DNA of 64,000 nucleotides. It comes from Singulisphaera sp. GP187. Its GTDB lineage: Bacteria; Planctomycetota; Phycisphaerae; Phycisphaerales; SM1A02. Location: NCBI GenBank assembly GCA_945869475.1, contig CAMBOV010000008.1, forward strand, positions 1 to 64,000, read 5' to 3'. How positions within the stretch are numbered: position 1 is the stretch's first letter; each line of letters opens with the position of its first letter. The translations under genes and the position numbers were made by a program. A model generated the notes under the pieces. It ran no database searches. It was not told the origin of the DNA and worked only from the letters and a program-made list of their open reading frames with translations. Positions 24,894-33,603 of the stretch are shown here, one piece after another.

Positions 24894-25673
24894 TCAGCCG
24901 GTCGCAATTCCGATCGCTGCAGCAGAACAGATGGAGAGGAAGTCGCCCGCCTTGAGTGACGCGCCGCCAACCAAACCGCCGTCAACTCCCGGCTCGGCGA
25001 AGATCGTCTTCGCGTTGCCTGGCACCAGTGATCCGCCGTACACAATGCGGATCCCAGAGGCGAGTTCAGAATCATAGCGAGAACTCACGAACGATCGAAT
25101 CTCTCGATGGGCTTCATGGGCATCTGTGGCCGTCGCGGCGACTCCAGTGCCAATCGCCCAGACGGGCTCGTAGGCAACGACGATTTCTCGCAAAGAATCA
25201 GCCGATAATCCGTGCAACGCGCTCTCGAGTTGCCTCACGACAACCTCATGGGCGCGACCCGCCTTTCGCTCTTCAAGAGTCTCACCGACACAGAGAACAG
25301 CACAGAGCCCACTCGCGAGTGCCATCGCGAACTTCTCGGCGACAAGAGCTTCAGATTCGCCGAGCCGATGGCGCCGTTCGGAATGGCCCACAAGAACCCA
25401 CGTCACTCCAAGATCCGTGAGCATTTCAGCACTGACTTCTCCCGTCAGCGCACCATTCGCTTCACTCGAAAGATCTTGCGCTCCGAGTGCGATGGCGGTC
25501 GCATTGAGCGCCCGTCCAACCGACTGCAGATATGGAAATGGAGGAAACACAACCACGTCGATCGACGAGAGCGCGTTGACACTCGCCGCGCCGAGCGCCT
25601 GCGCGAGCGCAGCGCCCGATGCGAGATCGGTGTTCATCTTCCAGTTTCCGCCAATGAATGGTCGACGCTGCAT
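24894..25673 (-). CDS. tpiA: Triosephosphate isomerase
   Basis: 259 residues from the ATG at 25673 (MQRRPFIGGNWKMNTDL). Active-site residues are present: Asn and Lys in GGNWKMN, catalytic His in VGHSERRH, and catalytic Glu in VVAYEPVWAIGTG. The phosphate-binding GGLVGGASL loop is near the end. It interconverts DHAP and glyceraldehyde-3-phosphate. It is the first gene of the minus-strand tpiA-secG-yicC-kinase-PDZ run and is divergent from alaS across 80 bases that hold a tandem repeat. Confidence 0.96.
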   Translation of the reverse strand: MQRRPFIGGNWKMNTDLASGAALAQALGAASVNALSSIDVVVFPPFPYLQSVGRALNATAIALGAQDLSSEANGALTGEVSAEMLTDLGVTWVLVGHSERRHRLGESEALVAEKFAMALASGLCAVLCVGETLEERKAGRAHEVVVRQLESALHGLSADSLREIVVAYEPVWAIGTGVAATATDAHEAHREIRSFVSSRYDSELASGIRIVYGGSLVPGNAKTIFAEPGVDGGLVGGASLKAGDFLSICSAAAIGIATG

Positions 25674-25695
25674 GCCTGTCGATCGTACGAACTTC

Positions 25696-25736
25696 GCCGA
25701 GTCGCGCCGCGAGTGGGCCGAGTCGCGCCGCGAGTG
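25696..25736. repeat. Two tandem 20-base repeats in the tpiA/alaS divergent promoter region
   Basis: GCCGAGTCGCGCCGCGAGTG occurs at 25696-25715 and again, identically, at 25717-25736, giving a period of 21 bases, two helical turns. Each unit contains the imperfect palindrome GTCGCGCCGCGA. It sits between the two divergent starts and could be a protein-binding site or simple slippage. Confidence 0.8.
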
Positions 25737-25753
25737 CGTAGACTTCCTGCCCC

Positions 25754-28600
25754 ATGCGCGCCGCCGAAATTCGCACTGCATTCATCGAGTTCTTTCGCCA
25801 GAAGGCTGGGCACACATTTGCTGCGGGCGGTCCTGTGGTGCCGTTTGATGATCCGACACTGCTCTTCACCAACGCTGGGATGAATCAATTCAAAGATGTG
25901 TTCTTGGGTCGTGGCTCGCGCCCCTACACACGCGCTGTGAATTCGCAGAAGTGCATCCGTGCCGGCGGCAAACACAATGACCTCGAAGACGTCGGACAGG
26001 ACGTCTATCACCACACATTCTTCGAGATGCTTGGCAACTGGTCGTTCGGCGACTACTTCAAAGAAGAGTCGATTTCGTGGGGATGGGAGTTGCTCACGAA
26101 GGTCTACGGCCTCGATCCAGAGCGGCTCTACGCGACCTACTTCGGCGGAGATCCTGCGTCTGGCCTCGAGCCCGATGAAGAAGCTCGTGCGTTGTGGTCG
26201 CGCTTTCTTCCGGCGAATCGCGTGATTCCCGGATCGATGAAAGACAATTTTTGGGAGATGGGCGAGACCGGACCGTGCGGTCCCTGTTCAGAGATTCACT
26301 TCGACCGAATTGGTGGGCGTGATGCGGCGAAGCTCGTGAACTCGGGTGATCCCGATGTGCTCGAGATTTGGAATCATGTTTTTATTCAATTCAACCGTGA
26401 AGCGGATGGGGCGCTCAAACAACTTCCGGCGCGTCACGTCGATACTGGCATGGGTCTTGAGCGACTCGTCAGCGTGATTCAGGGAAAGCGGTCGAACTAC
26501 GACACCGACCTCTGGTCGCCGATCTTCGAGGCGATTCGCACAATCACCGGGGCGCGACCCTACGGCGGCGCGCTTCATGATCACACGGATATTGCCTACC
26601 GCATCATCGCGGATCACGTGCGCTGCCTCACTGCAGCGGCGTGTGATGGAGCAGGTCCCGGCAGTGACGGTCGCAACTATGTTCTTCGCCGAATCTTGCG
26701 CCGCGCGGCGCGCCACGGACGACAGACCTTCGGCATCGACCGTCCATTCGTCTACGCACTCGTGCCGGCGGTCGTCGAAACTCTCGGCGCAGCCTTTCCT
26801 GAAATCGCCGCTGGAGGCGAGCGAGCGGCCGCGATCATTCGCGCTGAAGAAGAACTCTTCGGTCGAACGCTCGGTCGTGGCATTGCACTCTTCGATGAAT
26901 CAGCAGCGCGCGCCGCGAAACTCATTCCACCGAGCATTTGCGCTGAAGATGCATTTCGCCTGCACGACACGTGGGGATTCCCCATCGACCTCACGCAGGT
27001 GATGGCGAAGGAACGCAACATGAGCGTGGATGTCGCTGGATACGAACTGCTCATGGAACGTGCACGCGAGACGAGTCGTGGCACGGCGAGCGAGACGCAC
27101 GCGATCGAGTTGACACCTGATGCGCTCGCGAAGCTTGCGGCACTGCATGTGCATGCGACCGATGACTCGCACACAGACGATGGTCGACCGATGCGCGCGC
27201 GTGTCGCAGCAATCTGGGATGGAAGAGAGTTTCATCCAACCGCGTCGGCTGGAACGACGGTCGCACTTGTGCTCGACCGCACCTGTTTTTATGCCGAGTC
27301 TGGAGGCCAAGAGGCCGATCACGGCGACATCCGCACCGGTCACAGTGATGGCGGCGGCGCCGTGGGCGATGGACACGCACTCGGATCGCACGGCATGTTC
27401 TGCGTGCATGATGTGCAGCGATTCGGCGACTACATCTTGCACATCGGGCAGGTGCAGAGCGGCATCGTGCGCGTCGGCGACCCAGCAGAGATCGCTCTGC
27501 GCCATGAACGCCGCGAGGCGATTCGCGCCAACCACACCGCGACGCACTTGTTGAACCTGGCGCTGCGCGCAGTCGTTGGCGAGGAGGTGCAGCAGCGTGG
27601 ATCGCTTGTCGCAGCCGACCGACTTCGGTTCGATTACTCGGGCTCGACCGCGCTCTCTGCTGCCGATGCTGGCCGCATCGAAGCGATGGTGAACCGAGCG
27701 ATCGCGAGTGACCTCACTGTCTCGATCAAGAGTGTCGATCTTGCGAGTGCCCGCACGGTGAATGGCGTTCGCGCAGTCTTTGGCGAGCGCTATCCAGACC
27801 CTGTGCGCGTCGTGAGCGTCGGCGCACGTGTGGACGCGCTTTTGGCGAACCCGAGCGATCCACTGTGGCGAGAAGTTTCAGTCGAATTCTGCGGTGGAAC
27901 GCACGTGCAATCGACGGCGCGTGCGGGCGCGTTTGTCTTGCTCTCTGAGAGTGCCTGCGCAGCTGGCATTCGGCGCTGCTTTGGACTCACCGGCGACGCT
28001 GCCCGAGCGGCGACTGCGAATGCGACGGCACTTCTGGCGCGCATCGAGCTGGCGGCACGGCTTGATGGCGAAGCGCTTCTCGCTGAAGTTGCAGAGCTTG
28101 CGCGACTCGAGTCGACGACGGCACTTGGAATCGTGTCGCGCAGTGCGATCCTGCCAAAGATCGACGGGCTGCGCGAGCGGGCGAAAGAAGTTCGACGCCA
28201 GAGCGAGGGGACCACGCGCGAGGGGGCACTCGTTCAAGCACGCGCGCTCATCGAGGCGCACGCAGCTCGTGATGCAGAGCGACCGCTCGTTGCCATCGTG
28301 ACTGGAGCCGACGCGACTGCGTTGATGGCCGCGATCGATTGCGCTCGGGCACGGCTGACGCAGACGCCGATCTTGTTCTTGAGTCCGGATGTCGAGAGTG
28401 GCAAGGTCGCGATCGCTGCGACGTGCCCGTCAAGCGCGATCGCACGTGGAATCAAGGCTGGCGATTGGGTCAAAGCAACCGCACAAGCCTGCGGCGGATC
28501 GGGTGGCGGCAAGGCCGACACCGCGCAAGCAGGCGGCAAGGATCCATCCAAGATTAATGAAGCCGTTGCCGCGGCGATTGCATTCGCGAATCGCAGTTGA
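25754..28600 (+). CDS. alaS: Alanyl-tRNA synthetase
   Basis: 948 residues. The class II catalytic core is at 1-245 (motif 1 near FTNAGMNQF, motif 2 HHTFFEMLGNWSFGDYF, motif 3 GMGLERL). The tRNA recognition region follows. The editing domain has the zinc-binding HTATHLLN and CGGTH motifs, and a C-Ala domain ends with a Gly-rich GGSGGGKADTAQAGGKD segment. It charges tRNA-Ala and hydrolyses mischarged Ser/Gly. An insertion with several His residues (HGDIRTGHSDGGGAVGDGHA) at about 515-535 looks lineage-specific. Confidence 0.97.
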   Translation: MRAAEIRTAFIEFFRQKAGHTFAAGGPVVPFDDPTLLFTNAGMNQFKDVFLGRGSRPYTRAVNSQKCIRAGGKHNDLEDVGQDVYHHTFFEMLGNWSFGDYFKEESISWGWELLTKVYGLDPERLYATYFGGDPASGLEPDEEARALWSRFLPANRVIPGSMKDNFWEMGETGPCGPCSEIHFDRIGGRDAAKLVNSGDPDVLEIWNHVFIQFNREADGALKQLPARHVDTGMGLERLVSVIQGKRSNYDTDLWSPIFEAIRTITGARPYGGALHDHTDIAYRIIADHVRCLTAAACDGAGPGSDGRNYVLRRILRRAARHGRQTFGIDRPFVYALVPAVVETLGAAFPEIAAGGERAAAIIRAEEELFGRTLGRGIALFDESAARAAKLIPPSICAEDAFRLHDTWGFPIDLTQVMAKERNMSVDVAGYELLMERARETSRGTASETHAIELTPDALAKLAALHVHATDDSHTDDGRPMRARVAAIWDGREFHPTASAGTTVALVLDRTCFYAESGGQEADHGDIRTGHSDGGGAVGDGHALGSHGMFCVHDVQRFGDYILHIGQVQSGIVRVGDPAEIALRHERREAIRANHTATHLLNLALRAVVGEEVQQRGSLVAADRLRFDYSGSTALSAADAGRIEAMVNRAIASDLTVSIKSVDLASARTVNGVRAVFGERYPDPVRVVSVGARVDALLANPSDPLWREVSVEFCGGTHVQSTARAGAFVLLSESACAAGIRRCFGLTGDAARAATANATALLARIELAARLDGEALLAEVAELARLESTTALGIVSRSAILPKIDGLRERAKEVRRQSEGTTREGALVQARALIEAHAARDAERPLVAIVTGADATALMAAIDCARARLTQTPILFLSPDVESGKVAIAATCPSSAIARGIKAGDWVKATAQACGGSGGGKADTAQAGGKDPSKINEAVAAAIAFANRS

Positions 28601-28635
28601 CCACTCGCTAGATCGTGCCCACTACTCTTGCGCGC

Positions 28636-30615
28636 ATGAGCGACCCGATCACGAGCATGCTTCGAGAAGACCGGGTCTTTGAGCCGAGTGCACATTTTCT
28701 CGAGAACATTGGCGCGATTGCCGTAACTGACATGGCCTCGTACACGCGCATGTATCGCCAATCGATTGACGATCCAACAACGTTCTGGGGAGCGATCGCC
28801 AAAGACTTTCACTGGTACCGGCCGTTTTCAACAGTCGTGCAGTGGAACGCGCCCGATGCGAAGTGGTTTGCCGATGGCACCACGAACGTCTGCGCGAATT
28901 GCGTCGATCGCCAAGTGCAGAGCGGTCACGGCGACGAGGTCGCGATCATCTGGGAGGGAGAACCCTGCGCGCCCGAACCCGACGTTCGCCGGCTCACCTA
29001 CCGCGATCTTCAACGCGACGTCTCACAAACAGCAAACGCCCTGAAGTCGATCGGTGTTCGACGAGGCGACATTGTCACGATCTACATGGGGATGGTTCCA
29101 GAACTCACCATCGCCATGCTCGCCTGCGCACGCATCGGCGCGCCTCACTCGGTCATCTTCGGCGGATTCGCACCCAACGCGATCGTCGACCGTGTGCACG
29201 ATGCCAAGAGCAAGGTCATCATCACCTGCGATGGTGGGTGGCGTCGCGGTTCAGTCGTGCCACTCAAGAAGAATGTCGACGACGCGTGCGAGAAACTGCC
29301 TGAGGTTGAGCATATTCTCGTCGTACAGCGCACCAACACACCTGTGACGATGCGCGCAGGTCGCGACCTGTGGTGGCATGAGATCGTCGCAGCGCAGTCC
29401 ACAGAGTGTCCGTGCGAAGAGATGAACTCAGAGGATCTGCTCTTTCTGCTCTACACCAGTGGATCGACTGGAAAGCCAAAGGGCATCTGCCACACCACGG
29501 GCGGCTACATGGTCTACACCGCCTACACGGCGAAAACGACCTTCAATCTTGTGGCGGGTCGCAACCACGTCTACTTCTGCACAGCAGATATTGGATGGAT
29601 CACCGGCCACTCGTACATCGTCTACGGCATGCTGCCCAATCGCGTTCCAACGGTGATGTATGAGGGCGCTCCGAACTTTCCAGCCGAGGATCGTTTCTGG
29701 GCGATGGTGGCTCGTCACAAAGTCACACACTTTTACACAGCGCCCACAGCGATCCGCGCCTTCATGAAGTGGGGCGATCAACACCCCGCGAAACATGATC
29801 TCTCGAGTCTGCTCTTGCTTGGCACGGTCGGCGAGCCGATCAATCCGCAAGCATGGATCTGGTACCACCAGAACATCGGCGCGGCGCGCTGTCCAATCGT
29901 TGACACGATGTGGCAGACCGAAACTGGAGGACACATCATCACTCCCCTGCCTGGCTGCACTCCGACGGTTCCAGGCTCTTGTACCCTTCCATTTTTCGGC
30001 ATCGACGCGGCGATCGTCGACGACAAGGGCGAAGAACTGCCACCAAATCAAGGGGGTTTGCTTGTGATTCGCAAGCCGTGGCCTGGAATGCTGCGCGGCA
30101 TCCATGGCGACCGTGATCGGTTCATCGAGACCTACTGGTCGAGGATTGCGGGCATGTATGTCGCGGGCGATGGCGCGCGGCGCGATGAGCGCGGCTACTT
30201 CTGGATCATGGGACGCATCGATGATGTCATCAATGTGAGCGGACACAGGCTCGGCACGATGGAGGTCGAAAGTGCGCTCGTCTCGCACCCCGCAGTTGTC
30301 GAAGCAGCGGTGGTTGGAATGCCGCACGAGATCAAGGGCACAGGCATCGCTGCCTTCGTCACGCTCGCTCCGAGTTTTACCGGCGCCGCCGACGATTCGC
30401 TTCGCAGGCAACTCGCCGAGCACGTCACGAAAGAAATCGGCGCGATCGCGCGTCCCGACATGATTCGATTCACGGCGCTGCTTCCGAAGACTCGCTCAGG
30501 AAAAATCATGCGCCGACTCCTGCGTGATATCGCAGCAGGTCGCGATTCGACGCAGGACACGACGACTCTCGAAGATTTCACCGTGCTCGCCAAGCTGCGC
30601 GAGAGCGACGAGTAG
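28636..30615 (+). CDS. acs: Acetyl-coenzyme A synthetase
   Basis: 659 residues from the ATG at 28636; an upstream GTG at 28615 is less likely. It makes acetyl-CoA from acetate, ATP and CoA through acetyl-AMP. The adenylation motifs are FLLYTSGSTGKPKGICHTT, YVAGDGARRDERGYFWIMGR and the C-terminal KTRSGKIMRRLLRD, whose lysine is the usual acetylation switch. The ACS N-terminus WFADGTTNVCANCVDR is also present. It follows alaS by 35 bases. Confidence 0.96.
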   Translation: MSDPITSMLREDRVFEPSAHFLENIGAIAVTDMASYTRMYRQSIDDPTTFWGAIAKDFHWYRPFSTVVQWNAPDAKWFADGTTNVCANCVDRQVQSGHGDEVAIIWEGEPCAPEPDVRRLTYRDLQRDVSQTANALKSIGVRRGDIVTIYMGMVPELTIAMLACARIGAPHSVIFGGFAPNAIVDRVHDAKSKVIITCDGGWRRGSVVPLKKNVDDACEKLPEVEHILVVQRTNTPVTMRAGRDLWWHEIVAAQSTECPCEEMNSEDLLFLLYTSGSTGKPKGICHTTGGYMVYTAYTAKTTFNLVAGRNHVYFCTADIGWITGHSYIVYGMLPNRVPTVMYEGAPNFPAEDRFWAMVARHKVTHFYTAPTAIRAFMKWGDQHPAKHDLSSLLLLGTVGEPINPQAWIWYHQNIGAARCPIVDTMWQTETGGHIITPLPGCTPTVPGSCTLPFFGIDAAIVDDKGEELPPNQGGLLVIRKPWPGMLRGIHGDRDRFIETYWSRIAGMYVAGDGARRDERGYFWIMGRIDDVINVSGHRLGTMEVESALVSHPAVVEAAVVGMPHEIKGTGIAAFVTLAPSFTGAADDSLRRQLAEHVTKEIGAIARPDMIRFTALLPKTRSGKIMRRLLRDIAAGRDSTQDTTTLEDFTVLAKLRESDE

Positions 30616-30632
30616 CCACGCGCGAGCAACGC

Positions 30633-31481
30633 CTACGGAACGAGGCGAAAATCGACCTCGTTTGCTTGGTCGGCCCACCGGCGCATGTCTCGAAGAGTCT
30701 CGATTGCAACGGCTGCGACCGCACCATCGGCACTCGCGACAATCGCCTCGTCGCCAAAGCGCGCACTCACATTGCCGCATGACACGGGATTCTCTGGATC
30801 GTATTTCGCCGCCCACTGCGACTGAACAAACCACGGACTCTCCGCACGAAAGTATCCCTGCGTGATTGTGCCATCAAGTGTCGCAGCCGTGCGACTCGAG
30901 ATGAACACCGTCACCCGCGACGGGTGCGCGAATCCTGCGAGTCGCGAGACGTAAAAACGCGCGAGTGGATTTCGCGCGCCACTGGGAAGTGTCTGTGGTT
31001 GAAAACCCATCCGCTCACTATCGCCGCCGACCCAGGTCGTGTTCATCGCGAACGATGGATAGAGGCTCGCGAGATACAACATCTCGCCGTGGTCGCCGTT
31101 GGCGAGTCTCGAGAAGAACTCTCCATGCTCCCCGACGTAGAGCGCGCGCATGTCTGCGCTGAAATAGGGCGCAAGTCTCCAAGGCCACCGCGCGGCGATT
31201 GTGGCTCCAGCGCCGAACGTGTCGACTGGAATCACTGCGCCGCTCGGTTCGTAGGCGGGCAGTCCACTCTTGAATCCTGGGATGAGTTGTCCCTGCTGAT
31301 CGGTGGCGTAGGCGATCCACGCCTGCACGACCTGCCGCGCCAATGCCATCTCACTCGCCCTCACTGCCGCCCGTCGTGCCCTGTTCGCTGCCGGAACGAT
31401 CAGCACGACCAACAACGCGATCAAACCGATGACGACAAGTAATTCCGTGACGGTAAATCCGTTTCGCGCGCGACGTTTCAT
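30633..31481 (-). CDS. Prepilin-type (type II secretion pseudopilin-like) protein
   Basis: 282 residues from the ATG at 31481. The leader MKRRARNG is followed by FTVTELLVVIGLIALLVVLI, a type IV prepilin cleavage site with Phe+1 and Glu+5. It then has the long periplasmic body typical of the planctomycete prepilin-type N-terminal cleavage/methylation proteins. The late segment FGDEAIVASADGAVA resembles the C-terminal 'SADGHV' motif of that group. It is probably a surface or pseudopilus component. The gene is divergent from the dockerin-like protein gene, with 27 bases between starts. Confidence 0.88.
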   Translation of the reverse strand: MKRRARNGFTVTELLVVIGLIALLVVLIVPAANRARRAAVRASEMALARQVVQAWIAYATDQQGQLIPGFKSGLPAYEPSGAVIPVDTFGAGATIAARWPWRLAPYFSADMRALYVGEHGEFFSRLANGDHGEMLYLASLYPSFAMNTTWVGGDSERMGFQPQTLPSGARNPLARFYVSRLAGFAHPSRVTVFISSRTAATLDGTITQGYFRAESPWFVQSQWAAKYDPENPVSCGNVSARFGDEAIVASADGAVAAVAIETLRDMRRWADQANEVDFRLVP

Positions 31482-31508
31482 CGTGGTGTGACCTACCGTT
31501 CCTTGCTT

Positions 31509-32585
31509 ATGAGCGTGACTTCTGCCCAGCACCCCATCCTATTGCCCGCCCGAGTTGCAGTGCGTGCGAGAGCGTTATTTGTTGCCCTCACGACCCTCGC
31601 TTCTTGCGCAGTGACGCACGCCGACTCACTGACCGGCAACTGGCCACTGCCGACGATTGATCGGTGGATGTACCCATTCAACGCGACCCCGGGCACCCGC
31701 CCGGTCATTTCGACCTTTGGATCGACTCCCGGAGCGCCCGAATTCGACAGCCGAGATGGACAGTTCATCATTGCGTATTCCACAGATTCGCAGATTCCAG
31801 CTGGACTCGGCGCAGATCACTACACGATTACCTCGGCGCGGCTGACCATTGAGTTCGCCAATGACCTCGTCGTCGCGTACGACCCATCCCCCGACAGTTG
31901 GCGGTGCTTTCTTGCGCCCAGTGACAGTGAGTACCAACCCGACTCCGACGGCGGGCAATCAATCGAGTTGTTCGGTTGTGGCTTTCGAAATGGATTCAGT
32001 TCAACGACCTTCGTCGAGAACTCGCCCTATGCGACGCCATCCAACCCTATGGCACCTGGAGTTCGAAACGCGTTCGCCATGAGCTTCGACGATGCGGGTA
32101 TCGCGATTGATGTCTCGAACAACCCACGTTCTCGGTTCGAGCCGAGGCGATTTGCGACCGGGCTCTGCCCAACGCTCGCCGCTGGCGCGCTGGTTCCGAT
32201 CAACACGCCGATGCACTTCGACCTGAACTTGGCCGATCCACTGGTGCACAACTACCTGCGTGCGTCCCTCAACGCAGGCAAGCTCTTCTTCGTCGTGAGC
32301 AGTCTGACCTTCGTTGAGCAGCAGGGCGGAAACTTTCCCGCCTTCTACGCGAAGGAGAATGCCCTCGTGCAATTCCAACTCGCCCACGCCGCCGCGCTGC
32401 AGATTTCTGTCATCACTCGACCTCCCTGCGCTCGAGCTGACATCAATTGCGACGGCCTCGTCGATGGGGTTGATCTGTCGTTTGTCCTTTCAAACTGGGG
32501 AAGTGCCGGTCAAGGCGACATTAATCAGGATGGCATCACCGACGGAATGGACCTCACCACACTCTTAAGTGGATGGGGTCTCTAA
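31509..32585 (+). CDS. Secreted protein with dockerin-like (EF-hand) C-terminus
   Basis: 358 residues from the ATG at 31509. A signal segment (ARALFVALTTLASCAVTHAD) is followed by about 275 residues without a recognised domain. The tail ADINCDGLVDGVDLSFVLSN, with a second calcium loop GDINQDGITDGMDLTTLL, ends in SGWGL. Two Asp-rich loops of this kind are the Phycisphaerae dockerin-like tail, usually found on exported enzymes or adhesins. The function of the main body is unknown. Confidence 0.88.
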   Translation: MSVTSAQHPILLPARVAVRARALFVALTTLASCAVTHADSLTGNWPLPTIDRWMYPFNATPGTRPVISTFGSTPGAPEFDSRDGQFIIAYSTDSQIPAGLGADHYTITSARLTIEFANDLVVAYDPSPDSWRCFLAPSDSEYQPDSDGGQSIELFGCGFRNGFSSTTFVENSPYATPSNPMAPGVRNAFAMSFDDAGIAIDVSNNPRSRFEPRRFATGLCPTLAAGALVPINTPMHFDLNLADPLVHNYLRASLNAGKLFFVVSSLTFVEQQGGNFPAFYAKENALVQFQLAHAAALQISVITRPPCARADINCDGLVDGVDLSFVLSNWGSAGQGDINQDGITDGMDLTTLLSGWGL

Positions 32586-32594
32586 AAGCACCAC

Positions 32595-33527
32595 TCACGC
32601 TGATTCACAGAGCGCATCGACGAATGTTCGTCGCACTCCGCTGATCCGGCAGCGCACATCAGTCAAGACTTGGTCGATGTGGTTTTCAGTTGTCTCCAGA
32701 ATCTCCGCGATTTCTTGGCATGGCAACCGATCGAGATAGTGCAATTCCAAAACCAACCGTTCAGAACTGGTCAAACTTTTACTAAGAAGTGTTACGAGAC
32801 CTGTGGATTGCTCGAGCATGTGCGGGTTCCTTGCAACATTGCGCTCTCGGATGCCCCATCGGCGATCCGTCGCCACTACATCGTTAAGACTACAACAAGA
32901 TTCGAGAGTGTCCAGTGATGCGTCCCAAACTTCTGGCATTTTTCTCTGCGGCATCGACGAGCATGACCCGAAGGTGTCTGCGAAGGCACTCGCGAGTTGC
33001 GGATCGAACTGCGTGCCAGCACATCGAAGAATCTCGTGCACTCCTTCGCGTGTCGATCGAGCGCGCGCATATGGACGGTCGCTGCAGATCGCATCGAAAC
33101 TGTCAGCGATTGCGATGATGCGAGATGCGATTGGAATGTCACTGCCTCCGAGTCGCGATGGATAACCCTGTCCATCCCATCGCTCGTGGTGACAGAGCAC
33201 TCCGGTTCGCGCGAAGTCGAGTTCTGGAAAGGCACTTAGAAGTCGGTCACCAACCTGAGGATGCCGCCGAACCACCGCACGCTCGGCCTCTGTCAACCGC
33301 GACGGCTTTCGCAAGATCGCGTCGGGAATCGCAATCTTTCCGAGATCGTGAATCTGCGCGGTGGTGCGGATGGACTCGACCTGGCCCGGATCGAGCCCAA
33401 CCGCACTCGCGAGTTCTGCCGCAATCGATGCGACGCGGGCGCAATGCCCCGTCGAATCTGTGTCTTTCGCCTCAATCAATGCGCAAAGGAAGGGAATTGG
33501 GGACGAATCTTGCATTGCGACAGTCAC
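32595..33527 (-). CDS. HD-GYP phosphodiesterase fused to a sigma70-region-4-like HTH
   Basis: About 310 residues from the GTG at 33527, which has GAGGGG just upstream; the ATG at 33515 is the alternative. Residues about 10-180 are HD-GYP: TGHCARVA, IHDLGKIAIPDAIL, CHHERWDGQGYP and IADSFDAI, so the metal-binding His/Asp set and GYP are intact. It should hydrolyse c-di-GMP or a related dinucleotide. The last 70 residues read SSERLVLELHYLDRLPCQEI then AEILETTENHIDQVL, a sigma70 region 4 / LuxR-type helix-turn-helix. No REC domain is present. It is convergent with the dockerin-like gene. Confidence 0.85.
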   Translation of the reverse strand: MTVAMQDSSPIPFLCALIEAKDTDSTGHCARVASIAAELASAVGLDPGQVESIRTTAQIHDLGKIAIPDAILRKPSRLTEAERAVVRRHPQVGDRLLSAFPELDFARTGVLCHHERWDGQGYPSRLGGSDIPIASRIIAIADSFDAICSDRPYARARSTREGVHEILRCAGTQFDPQLASAFADTFGSCSSMPQRKMPEVWDASLDTLESCCSLNDVVATDRRWGIRERNVARNPHMLEQSTGLVTLLSKSLTSSERLVLELHYLDRLPCQEIAEILETTENHIDQVLTDVRCRISGVRRTFVDALCESA

Positions 33528-33603
33528 TTCGGCCCCTCGCAGGACCGACTTCACTCGACTTGCTGATTTTCTCCCCGCGTTCGTTACACTCCGCCCCCCT
33601 GCG

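Noticed and set aside
24469-25077. A 202-codon plus-strand frame across secG and tpiA.
   Set aside because: Antisense to two certain genes, with no ribosome site and no recognisable domain.
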